NCBI GenBank assembly: GCA_937900755.1
Contig: CALCDN010000279.1
Coordinates: forward strand, 1-6,466
DNA from: an uncultured Acetobacter sp.
GTDB lineage: Bacteria; Pseudomonadota; Alphaproteobacteria; Acetobacterales; Acetobacteraceae
DNA length: 6,466 nucleotides
Direction of reading: 5' to 3'
This document shows positions 1 through 6,334 of this stretch, piece after piece (the first letter of the stretch is position 1; each line of letters begins with the position of its first letter). A program made the translations under genes and the position numbers. Below the pieces are notes generated by a model. That model was not told where the DNA came from, searched no databases, and saw only the letters and a list, made by a program, of their open reading frames with translations.

Positions 1-263
1 TGGTGGTGGCCGATGCCCAGCACCCGATTCGGACAGTGTGGGATATCCCCCCCGAGGCCTGCCCCGAGGGCTGCCCCCCCTACCTGACCGTGCGGGGCGG
101 GGAGGGTGCTTACCCGCTGGAGGCACGCCTGTCCCGCGCGGTGTGGTACGAACTGGCGGCCCTGGCCGAACCGGGAGCCTGCCAGGGCGTGCCGTGCATG
201 GGGGTGTGGAGTTGTGGCTGTTTTTTCCCCATTGCGCGCATGGTGGACAGCAGTGGCGCATGA
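1..263 (+). CDS. DUF1285 family protein, C-terminal part (5' end outside window)
   Basis: This is an open frame running in from the window edge (first full codon at position 3) and ending with TGA at 261-263. It gives about 86 residues with no convincing start, so it is read as the C-terminal half of a protein that is usually around 180-200 aa. Recognisable stretches are HPIRTVWD, PPYLTVRGGEGAYPLEARLSR, AVWYELAALAE and GVWSCGCFFPIAR near the end. These match the pattern I know from DUF1285 proteins (HPLR..., PYL.VR...LEARL.R.V.YELV.LA, GVWS.G.FFPL). The biochemical role of the family is not established, and no catalytic residues can be assigned. The gene overlaps the start of cca by 11 bp, which suggests co-transcription and translational coupling. 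DUF1285 next to cca is a familiar alphaproteobacterial arrangement. Family assignment is fairly sure; function is unknown. Confidence 0.8.
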   Translation, partial: VVADAQHPIRTVWDIPPEACPEGCPPYLTVRGGEGAYPLEARLSRAVWYELAALAEPGACQGVPCMGVWSCGCFFPIARMVDSSGA

Positions 264-1473
264 TGCGCTCATAGGCAGGCTGGAGCCGGGCCAGCAGGCC
301 GCACTGGCGCTGTTGTGGTCACTCCTGCCTGATATGCGCCTTGTGGGTGGCGTTGTGCGCGACCTGCTGGCAGGCCGGTCCGTGGCCGATATTGACCTGG
401 CAACGCCCGAACCTCCTGAGCAGGTTATGCAGCGCCTGCGCGCGCATGGGGTGCATGTGGTGGCGACCGGCCTGCAGCATGGCACCGTAACCGCCGTGCT
501 GGATGGCGCTCCCTACGAGATAACAACACTCAGATGTGACGAAGAGACAGACGGCCGCCACGCCATTGTGCGCTGGACGCAGGACTGGCGCGAAGATGCC
601 TTGCGGCGGGATTTTAGCATGAACGCCATGTCCATCGACCAGGCCGGAACAGTGTATGACTATTTTGCCGGGCAGGCGGACCTGGCCGCGGGGCGTGTGC
701 GTTTTGTGGGCGACCCCGCCCGAAGGATAGAAGAGGACGCGCTGCGTATCCTGCGGTTTTTCCGGTTTTATGGGCGTTACGGGCGGGGCCGGGCAGACCG
801 GCGGGCGCTCGATGCCATAACCCGTGGCGTGGCTCGGCTGGCTGGCCTGTCGGTCGAGCGGATATGGATGGAGTTGCAGCGGATTCTGGTCGGGCCAAAT
901 GTTGCCGCCATTATGCGCCTGATGGCGCAGACCGGTGTGCTGGCCCATATTCTGCCCGAGGGAGCCGCACTGGAGCGGTGCGTGCGGCTTGTGGAGTATG
1001 GCGCGCCGGACAATGCGGTGCTGCGGCTGGCGGGGCTGAGTGAGAATCCCCCCGCCGTGGCCCACCGCCTCAAGCTGTCCCGTGCCGAGGCCGGGCAGCT
1101 TGCCGCGTTTGGCAAGCCCGGCCCCGTGCCTGATACGGGCATGAGTGAGGACACCCTGCGCCGCCTTGTGGCGAATGAACCGCATGACGTGCTGGACGCG
1201 CGCATATGGCTGCATCAGGCGGCACAGCCGCGCACGGCGGCGGAAAACGCGGCCTTTACGCAGCTCAGGGACAGGTTGCGCAGGATTGAAACCCCGGTTT
1301 TTCCCATTGCCGGGCGGGATGTGGTGGCCCTGGGTGGGCATGCCGGGCCGGAAATCGGGCGTATTATGGGCCTTGTCCGCCAGTGGTGGCTGGATGGAGG
1401 GTGCCATGCGGGCGCGGACGCCTGCCGTGCGCGGATAAAACACTATTTGGGTGCAAAAGCGGCACAAAGCTGA
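253..1473 (+). CDS. cca: CCA tRNA nucleotidyltransferase (class II)
   Basis: This cytoplasmic enzyme adds or repairs the 3'-terminal CCA of tRNAs using CTP and ATP. With the GTG start at 253 the protein is 406 aa, close to alphaproteobacterial homologues. The nucleotidyltransferase head is clear: VGGVVRD (31-37), the metal-binding DID (D46, D48), HGTVTAV (76-82), RRDFSMNAM (118-126), and RIEEDALRILRFFRF (158-172), which contains the EDxxR nucleotide-selecting template (E161, D162, R165). The C-terminal half is the helical tRNA-binding neck/body/tail, with PVFPIAGRDV at 348-357. No HD phosphohydrolase domain is visible. The frame is open upstream to 106, but GTG 253 puts the first residues just before the conserved fold and leaves only an 11-bp overlap with DUF1285. 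A weak GGTGGA lies about 5 nt upstream; GTG 214 and TTG 232 are poorer alternatives. A poly(A) polymerase is the main alternative by homology, but EDxxR and the short length favour CCA addition. Confidence 0.93.
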   Translation: MAHDALIGRLEPGQQAALALLWSLLPDMRLVGGVVRDLLAGRSVADIDLATPEPPEQVMQRLRAHGVHVVATGLQHGTVTAVLDGAPYEITTLRCDEETDGRHAIVRWTQDWREDALRRDFSMNAMSIDQAGTVYDYFAGQADLAAGRVRFVGDPARRIEEDALRILRFFRFYGRYGRGRADRRALDAITRGVARLAGLSVERIWMELQRILVGPNVAAIMRLMAQTGVLAHILPEGAALERCVRLVEYGAPDNAVLRLAGLSENPPAVAHRLKLSRAEAGQLAAFGKPGPVPDTGMSEDTLRRLVANEPHDVLDARIWLHQAAQPRTAAENAAFTQLRDRLRRIETPVFPIAGRDVVALGGHAGPEIGRIMGLVRQWWLDGGCHAGADACRARIKHYLGAKAAQS

Positions 1474-1520
1474 ACCCGGCCCCTTACATGGAAGGGCGAG
1501 AGGCTGGTAGAGAACAGGGT

Positions 1521-3305
1521 ATGACGTCCCTGCCGCATGCCGCCAAAGCCCGCTCCGCCCGCCAGATCGGGCCAGATGATACGCGCGTTCTGCTTAAAAG
1601 ACTGTGGCGTACGCAGGTGCGCCAGTATCCGGGTCGTATTGCCGGTGTTGTCGCGGTTACGGTGCTTATGGCGCTGCTGACAGCCCTTTACCCGCTTGTT
1701 ATCCAGCGGGCGCTGGACATGTTCGCCGCGCGTGACCCGCGTATTCTGTACCAGGTCCCTCTGCTGGTGGTGGTGATCACGCTGGCCAAGTCCCTGGCCC
1801 AGTATGGGCAGACCCTTGCAACGCAGGGTCTTGTGCTGCTGGTGATCCGGGGCTTGCAGGAGCAGATGTTTGACCATCTGGTCCGCACCGATATCGCCCA
1901 TGTGGAGCGCGAGGCCCCGGCCAAGCTTGCCGCGCGGTTTACAACCGATGCCGTGTGTATTCGTGACGCCATGATCCGCGCCGTCAATTCCGTGGGGGAT
2001 GTGGTTACGGTCGTGGGGCTGATTGTGTCCATGCTGTACATGGACTGGGAACTCAGCCTGATTGCGGCGGTGCTGTACCCCATAGCCGCGGTGCCGGTGC
2101 AGCGCCTGGGCAGGCGCGTGCGCCGCGCATCAAGCGGGATGCAGGAGCGGGTGGGAGATACTGCGGCCCTGCTGACCGAAAGCTTTGCCCAGGCCCGCAC
2201 GGTGCGTGTTTACAGGCTGGAGGAGAGCGAGCGCGCGCGGGCGGCCCTTTCGTTCGACCATCTTTATCAGGCCATGCTGCGCATTACCCGTGGGCGCGCA
2301 CGGGTGGAACCCCTGCTCGAAGCGCTGGGTGGTGCGGCTGTGGCCGCCGTGCTGGGCTTTGCGGGCTGGCGCGCGGCCATGGGTGGGGCAACACTGGGCG
2401 ATTTTTCCGGTTTTGTGGCGGCCCTGCTTCTGGCGTCGCGGCCCCTGCGCGCCCTTGGCTCGCTTAACGCGGCCCTGCAGGAAGGGCTGGGGGGGCTTGT
2501 GCATGTCTTTGCCGTGCTCGATGACCCCCCGGCGGTAACGGATGGCCCGCAGGCCCGCCTGCTGCCTGCGGGCGATGGACACCTTGTTTTTGAGAATGTC
2601 CGGTTTGTCTATGCCGATGGGCGCGTGGGGCTTGAGCATTTGAGCTTTGATGCGCGACCGGGGAGCACGGTCGCGCTGGTCGGCCCCTCGGGTGCGGGCA
2701 AGTCCACAGCACTCTCCCTTGTTCCCCGCCTGCATGACGTGTCATCGGGGCGCATCATGCTCGATGGCGTGGACCTGCGGGATGTGCAATTGGAAAGCCT
2801 GCGTGGCGGCATGGCCTATGTGAGCCAGGACCCGCTGCTGTTTGACCTGTCCGTGCGGGAAAATATCCTGATCGGCCGCCCAGGTGCCTCGCAGGATGAC
2901 GTCGCCGCCGCCGCCCGCGCGGCCGCGGCGGAGCAGTTCATCCAGGCCCTGCCCAACGGGTATGACACGGTGGTGGGGCCGGGCGGGCAGCGCCTGTCTG
3001 GCGGGCAGCGCCAGCGCGTGGCCCTTGCGCGCGCACTCCTGCGCAACCCACGCCTGCTTTTGCTTGACGAGGCCACAAGTGCCCTGGACAGCGAGAACGA
3101 GGCCCAGGTGCAGGATGCGCTGGCCACATTGCGGCGCGGGCGCACAACACTTGTTGTCGCGCATCGCCTGTCCACCGTGCGCTCGGCCGATATGGTCGTG
3201 GTGATGAAGGAAGGCCGCGCCGTGGAGTGTGGCACCCATGATGACCTGATGCGCCATGACGGGCTTTATGCCCGGCTTGTCAGAACCCAGGGCTTGGACC
3301 GCTAG
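1521..3305 (+). CDS. ABC-B type exporter half-transporter (fused membrane and ATPase domains)
   Basis: This inner-membrane ABC exporter subunit has its permease and ATPase domains in one chain and is expected to work as a homodimer in the MsbA/MdlB-like (COG1132) group. From ATG 1521 it is 594 aa, a normal length. Six hydrophobic segments lie near residues 39-61, 76-95, 158-175, 178-198, 268-289 and 295-313. The ATPase half is complete: A-loop Y364, Walker A GPSGAGKST (388-396), Q-loop Q436 in YVSQDPLLFDLSVREN, signature LSGGQRQR from 492, Walker B LLLLDEAT with D516 and catalytic E517, D-loop SALD, and H-loop H548. All key residues are present, so both ATP sites of a homodimer should be active. 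The substrate cannot be read from the sequence; lipids, drugs or peptides are all possible. Start choice is uncertain: in-frame ATG 1488 would add 11 residues (MEGREAGREQG), and neither start has a well-spaced Shine-Dalgarno. The 47-bp gap after cca has no terminator, so it probably shares that transcript. Confidence 0.92.
   Translation: MTSLPHAAKARSARQIGPDDTRVLLKRLWRTQVRQYPGRIAGVVAVTVLMALLTALYPLVIQRALDMFAARDPRILYQVPLLVVVITLAKSLAQYGQTLATQGLVLLVIRGLQEQMFDHLVRTDIAHVEREAPAKLAARFTTDAVCIRDAMIRAVNSVGDVVTVVGLIVSMLYMDWELSLIAAVLYPIAAVPVQRLGRRVRRASSGMQERVGDTAALLTESFAQARTVRVYRLEESERARAALSFDHLYQAMLRITRGRARVEPLLEALGGAAVAAVLGFAGWRAAMGGATLGDFSGFVAALLLASRPLRALGSLNAALQEGLGGLVHVFAVLDDPPAVTDGPQARLLPAGDGHLVFENVRFVYADGRVGLEHLSFDARPGSTVALVGPSGAGKSTALSLVPRLHDVSSGRIMLDGVDLRDVQLESLRGGMAYVSQDPLLFDLSVRENILIGRPGASQDDVAAAARAAAAEQFIQALPNGYDTVVGPGGQRLSGGQRQRVALARALLRNPRLLLLDEATSALDSENEAQVQDALATLRRGRTTLVVAHRLSTVRSADMVVVMKEGRAVECGTHDDLMRHDGLYARLVRTQGLDR
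2545..2573. repeat. 10-bp perfect inverted repeat inside the ABC exporter gene
   Basis: GCCCGCAGGC (2545-2554) and GCCTGCGGGC (2564-2573) are perfect reverse complements separated by 9 nt, giving a GC-rich hairpin in the mRNA. It falls in the codons for the linker between the membrane domain and the ATPase domain (around DGPQARLLPAGDG). It may be a chance product of high GC content and Ala/Arg/Pro/Gly codons; no function is established. Confidence 0.5.
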
Positions 3306-3307
3306 GA

Positions 3308-3325
3308 AAAACTGACGGCAGTTTT
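3308..3325 (+). terminator. Weak candidate terminator hairpin after the ABC exporter
   Basis: AAAACTG (3308-3314), loop ACGG, then CAGTTTT (3319-3325) form a perfect 7-bp stem that starts 3 nt after the TAG stop. The A-run on the left and T-run on the right give it the look of a small, possibly bidirectional, Rho-independent terminator. The stem has only two G-C pairs, so it would be a weak one. Its position between the ABC gene and the separately regulated efflux operon supports the reading. Confidence 0.35.
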
Positions 3326-3358
3326 GCGCCCATAAATGGAAATTATCGGCATGGGCGC
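3326..3358. repeat. 8-bp inverted repeat in the intergenic region
   Basis: GCGCCCAT (3326-3333) and ATGGGCGC (3351-3358) are perfect reverse complements with a 17-nt AT-richer interior. The repeat directly follows the AAAACTG/CAGTTTT hairpin. No T-run follows the right arm, so a classic intrinsic terminator is unlikely. It could be a second protein-binding site, part of a compound terminator, or chance. Confidence 0.4.
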
Positions 3359-3369
3359 GCATGTGGCGC

Positions 3370-3400
3370 TTGATGCAGGGGTATGAACGTGCCACATACT
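3370..3400 (+). promoter_or_regulatory. Candidate sigma-70 type promoter for the emrAB operon
   Basis: TTGATG (3370-3375) resembles a -35 box, and CATACT (3395-3400) a -10 box, with a 19-nt spacer, longer than the optimum of 17. Transcription would begin near 3407, inside the inverted-repeat operator, as expected for a promoter blocked by a bound repressor. The 170-bp gap after the ABC gene and the operator both argue that a promoter exists here; the exact boxes are a guess. Confidence 0.3.
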
Positions 3401-3432
3401 GACCGAACTGGTCGGTCAGCGCGCCTGACCGA
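3399..3432. promoter_or_regulatory. TetR/AcrR-type operator with three alternating half-sites
   Basis: CTGACCGA (3399-3406) and TCGGTCAG (3412-3419) are perfect 8-bp inverted arms around ACTGG. A third copy, CTGACCGA (3425-3432), follows after CGCGC. All three half-sites are exact and spaced 13 bp apart, with 5-nt spacers, so two overlapping palindromes share the middle arm. TGACCGACCGGTCA-like palindromes are typical operators of TetR-family repressors that control efflux genes, and this one overlaps the expected transcription start 44-77 nt upstream of the emrA-like gene. The cognate regulator is not encoded in the window. Confidence 0.75.
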
Positions 3433-3465
3433 AAAAAATGCCGCGCAGGATGTGTTTGAGAGGGC

Positions 3466-3470
3466 AAGGA
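3466..3470 (+). promoter_or_regulatory. Ribosome binding site that fixes the EmrA start
   Basis: AAGGA lies 5 nt before ATG 3476 and is the best Shine-Dalgarno sequence in the window. It selects ATG 3476 over the in-frame ATG 3383, which would lie upstream of the operator and add 31 residues with no resemblance to the family. Confidence 0.75.
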
Positions 3471-3475
3471 ACAGA

Positions 3476-4669
3476 ATGGCCGACGACCATAGCGAACAGT
3501 CTTTACCACCAGCCCCCGCGCAGGAGCAGAACGGCCCCACGGAGCCCTCTTCGGCAGAGCCGCCCAAGGCTAAAAAAAGCAGCCGGGGCAAGGTTATTCT
3601 TTCAGGCGTTATTGGCACTCTGGTCGTGGTGGGTGGGCTTTACTGGTTCATGACCCGCAATGAGGTGGAAACGGATGACGCCTTTACCGCGGGCCGCTCC
3701 GTTACCATTGCGCCGCATGTGGGCGGCTACGTGACCGCGCTTTTGGTCAATGACAACCAGTTCGTGCGCAAAGGCCAGATTCTGGCCCGGATTGACCCGC
3801 GTGACTGGCTGGCGGAAAAAAATAAAGCCGCGGCCCAACTGGCAAACGCGCAGGCCGCCGCACAGGCGAGCGACATGATGCACCGCGTGGCGCTGCTGGA
3901 ATTCCCCGGCAAGCTGTTGCAGGCGCAGGGTCAACTGGCCGATGCCAGGGCTCAGTTGTTCAAGGCGGAAACGGACTACCGCCGCCAGCATGGCGTTGAG
4001 CGTGCCGCCACCTCCCAGCAGGACATAGACTACGCCAAGGCCGCACTGGAGGCGGCTCAGGCGCGGGTCATGGCCGCCGATGGCGCGGTGCAGATGGCCC
4101 AGCCCGTTCAGCCGAACATTGAAAACGCGGCCGTGCAGATTTCGCAGCAGGAGGCCCAGGTCAAGGCCGCCCAGGCCAGCCTCGTTTCCGCGGCACTGAA
4201 TGTGGAATGGACCGTTATCCGCGCCCCCCATGATGGCTGGATTTCGCAGCGCAACATCGAGCAGGGCAATTATGTCCGTCAGGGGCAGAGCTTGTTCGCC
4301 ATTGTGGAGCCCGAAGTCTGGGTTGTGGCCAACTACAAGGAAACACAGATTACCAGGATGCGCCCCGGCCAGCGGGTGGACATCCGGGTGGACGCCTATC
4401 CCAGCCTCAAGCTGCATGGGCATATTGATTCGCTGCAAAAAGGCACGGGGGCGACCTTCAGCGCTTTCCCGCCCGAAAACGCGACAGGCAACTACGTCAA
4501 GATCGTGCAGCGCGTACCGGTTAAAATCCTGATTGATGAGGGTCTGGACCCCGACCAGCCGCTGGCCCTTGGCCTGTCGGTCGAGCCAACGGTCCATGTG
4601 GATACGCAAGGCCAGTCCGATGCACCCCCGCGCGCTGGGGTGAATAATGGCGGGCAGGTTGCTCCATGA
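3476..4669 (+). CDS. emrA: EmrA-like membrane fusion protein (HlyD family) of a multidrug efflux pump
   Basis: This periplasmic adaptor links an MFS pump in the inner membrane to an outer-membrane TolC-like channel. The 397-aa protein has a Pro/Glu-rich cytoplasmic N-terminus (1-38), one membrane anchor (about 40-59), and then EVETDDAF leading into the first half of the lipoyl/barrel-sandwich domain (TIAPHVGGYV to VRKGQILARID, 77-107). An Ala/Gln-rich helical hairpin (roughly 112-240) would form the coiled coil. The second lipoyl half (WTVIRAPHDGWIS, from about 245) follows, then the beta-barrel with WVVANYKETQ (282-291) and the diagnostic ENATGNYVKIVQRVPVKI (334-351). That last block closely follows the NATGN..KVVQR.PV pattern of EmrA. 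Length and domain order are normal. The stop codon overlaps the emrB-like start. Regulation is probably by a TetR-family repressor at 3399-3432. The substrate is unknown; lipophilic drugs, fatty acids or solvents are typical for the family. Confidence 0.92.
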   Translation: MADDHSEQSLPPAPAQEQNGPTEPSSAEPPKAKKSSRGKVILSGVIGTLVVVGGLYWFMTRNEVETDDAFTAGRSVTIAPHVGGYVTALLVNDNQFVRKGQILARIDPRDWLAEKNKAAAQLANAQAAAQASDMMHRVALLEFPGKLLQAQGQLADARAQLFKAETDYRRQHGVERAATSQQDIDYAKAALEAAQARVMAADGAVQMAQPVQPNIENAAVQISQQEAQVKAAQASLVSAALNVEWTVIRAPHDGWISQRNIEQGNYVRQGQSLFAIVEPEVWVVANYKETQITRMRPGQRVDIRVDAYPSLKLHGHIDSLQKGTGATFSAFPPENATGNYVKIVQRVPVKILIDEGLDPDQPLALGLSVEPTVHVDTQGQSDAPPRAGVNNGGQVAP

Positions 4670-6243
4670 GCGCACAGGCTGGCGTTGCGCCAGCAGGGTG
4701 GAAGCCAAAGCATAATCCATGGACCGTGGCTTTTGTGGTGACCATGGCCGCGTTCATGGAAATTCTGGATACCACCATTGTCAATGTGTCCTTGCCGCAT
4801 ATCGCGGGCAGCCTTTCCAGCACGTATGATGATTCAACGTGGACACTGACCGCCTACCTGGTCGCCAATGGCATTGTGCTCACCATTTCCGGCTGGTTGG
4901 GAAAAGTGTTTGGCCGCAAACGCTATTTTCTTATCTGTATTACCATGTTCACCGTTTCATCCTTTTTGTGTGGCATGGCCACCAGCCTGGGTGAACTGGT
5001 TGTTTTCAGGCTTATGCAGGGGTTTTTTGGTGGAGGGCTCCAGCCCAACCAGCAATCCATCATTCTGGACAGCTTTCCCCCCGCCAAGCGCGCGGCGGCG
5101 TTCGGGCTGACCGCCATTGCCGCTGTTGTGGGGCCGGTCATCGGCCCGACCCTGGGTGGGTGGATTACCGATAACTTTTCATGGCGGTGGATCTTTTTCA
5201 TTAACGTGCCTTTTGGTTTCCTCACCACTGTGGGGGTCATGGCCGTGGTGGAGGACCCGCCCTGGGCGCAAAAGCAGAAGGCCCCAGTGGATGTTATCGG
5301 CATCAGCCTGATTACCCTTGGCTTTAGCTGCCTTGAGGTCATGGTGGACCGTGGGGAAGATGCCGACTGGTTTGGCTCCAACTTTATCCGCATCATGGGC
5401 GTTCTGGCTTTTCTGGGCCTGACGGGGGCTGTGTTCTGGCTGCTCCATACCGATAAACCCGCAGTGGACCTGCGTGTTTTCAAGGACCGCAACTTTGCCG
5501 TGGGTACGGCCCTTATGGGGGCCATGGGGGCGCTGCTTTACGCATCGGCCATTGTGGTGCCGCAGTTTGCCCAGCAGGTCATGGGCTACACGGCAACCCT
5601 GTCGGGCCTGCTGCTCTCCCCCGGAGGGATGGCCGTTATCGTGCTTATTCCCATTGTGGGCAAGCTGATGACCCTGACCAGCGTGCGCAACGTGATCGCC
5701 ATAGGCTTTGCGCTTATGGGGCTGGCCCTGTTCTATTCGGCCCAGTTGCTGCCGTTGCTGGATTTTCGCCATCTCATGCTGTACCGCATGAGCCAGACAG
5801 CCTGCCTGGCCTTTTTGTTTGTGCCCCTCTCAACCATTGCCTATTCGACCATTCCCGAACGGCTGAACCCCGATGCCTCGGCCCTGTTCAGCATGGCGCG
5901 GAATGTGTTGGGGTCCCTGGCCATTTCGGGTGCGACAGCGTTGCTGACCGAGCGCAAGCAGGCGCACCAGTCCTATATGGTGCATTGGATGACACCGTTT
6001 AATCAGCCGTTCAATGCGTATCAGGATCAGGTGCGGCAGGCGGCAATCGCGCGTGGAGCCCCCGAAGGGCTGGCCGATACTGTGGCCCAGCATACCTTGT
6101 TCAAGGAATTTTCGCGGCAGGTGGCCATGTTGTCCTACAACGAGGTTTTCATGATTTTGGGTATCGGCGCTTTTTTGTGCGTGCCGCTGTGTTTTCTGTT
6201 GTCACCCATTAGGGGGGATGGAAAGGCCAAGGGCGCTCATTAA
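4666..6243 (+). CDS. emrB: EmrB-like DHA2 family MFS efflux permease (14 TM)
   Basis: This inner-membrane proton/substrate antiporter is the pump subunit paired with the EmrA-like adaptor. It has 525 aa, typical for EmrB/QacA-type (DHA2) permeases, with about 14 hydrophobic segments. Visible signatures are the first-helix motif LDTTIVNVSLP (34-44, with D35), motif A region GWLGKVFGRKR after helix 2, FRLMQGFFGGGLQPNQQ in helix 4, and antiporter motif C GPVIGPTLGGW (156-166) in helix 5, then WRWIFFINVPFG. A long periplasmic stretch, rich in Gln and His, precedes the last helix (about 492-515). The start ATG overlaps the upstream TGA as ATGA, with AGG 7 nt upstream, so translation is coupled and a roughly matched subunit supply is likely. 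No TolC-like gene is nearby, so the outer-membrane partner must be encoded elsewhere. Nothing looks truncated; substrate specificity cannot be read from the sequence. Confidence 0.94.
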   Translation: MSAQAGVAPAGWKPKHNPWTVAFVVTMAAFMEILDTTIVNVSLPHIAGSLSSTYDDSTWTLTAYLVANGIVLTISGWLGKVFGRKRYFLICITMFTVSSFLCGMATSLGELVVFRLMQGFFGGGLQPNQQSIILDSFPPAKRAAAFGLTAIAAVVGPVIGPTLGGWITDNFSWRWIFFINVPFGFLTTVGVMAVVEDPPWAQKQKAPVDVIGISLITLGFSCLEVMVDRGEDADWFGSNFIRIMGVLAFLGLTGAVFWLLHTDKPAVDLRVFKDRNFAVGTALMGAMGALLYASAIVVPQFAQQVMGYTATLSGLLLSPGGMAVIVLIPIVGKLMTLTSVRNVIAIGFALMGLALFYSAQLLPLLDFRHLMLYRMSQTACLAFLFVPLSTIAYSTIPERLNPDASALFSMARNVLGSLAISGATALLTERKQAHQSYMVHWMTPFNQPFNAYQDQVRQAAIARGAPEGLADTVAQHTLFKEFSRQVAMLSYNEVFMILGIGAFLCVPLCFLLSPIRGDGKAKGAH

Positions 6244-6262
6244 AAAAAACAGCGCCCGGCGC
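6242..6262 (-). terminator. Weak candidate terminator for a minus-strand gene beyond the window
   Basis: Read on the minus strand, GCGC-CGG-GCGC (6262 back to 6252) is a tiny hairpin followed by TG and eight T (6249 back to 6242). The T-run is good but the stem is only 4 bp. It could end a convergent gene lying outside the window, or be chance at the emrB stop codon. Confidence 0.25.
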
Positions 6263-6334
6263 ACAGGATTTAAAAAGCCCGCGCTCAGGAAGATCAGGCC
6301 TCCCGCTCGCGGCCATTTAGCTTTGCAGGCAAGT

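Noticed and set aside
319..1467. Long minus-strand open frame (382 codons) opposite cca
   Set aside because: It mirrors a well-supported gene. Its protein is rich in His, Pro, Arg and Gln with no recognisable domain, as expected for an antisense frame of GC-rich coding DNA.
2982..3012. 13-base direct repeat GGCGGGCAGCGCC, 18 bp apart
   Set aside because: It encodes the two GGQR segments around the ABC signature motif. Protein constraint and similar codon choice explain it without a DNA-level function.
3383..3475. Upstream start at ATG 3383 for the EmrA-like protein
   Set aside because: It would place the operator inside the coding region, has no good ribosome site, and the extra residues do not resemble the family. 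ATG 3476 has a well-spaced AAGGA.
3602..4720. Long minus-strand open frame (372 codons) opposite the emrA-like gene
   Set aside because: Same reasoning: the + strand gene has clear family motifs, an RBS and operon context, while the antisense product has no family features.
6244..6334. Plus-strand Rho-independent terminator after emrB
   Set aside because: Only short GC hairpins (such as GCGC-CCG-GCGC at 6252-6262) are present and no T-run follows them on the + strand.
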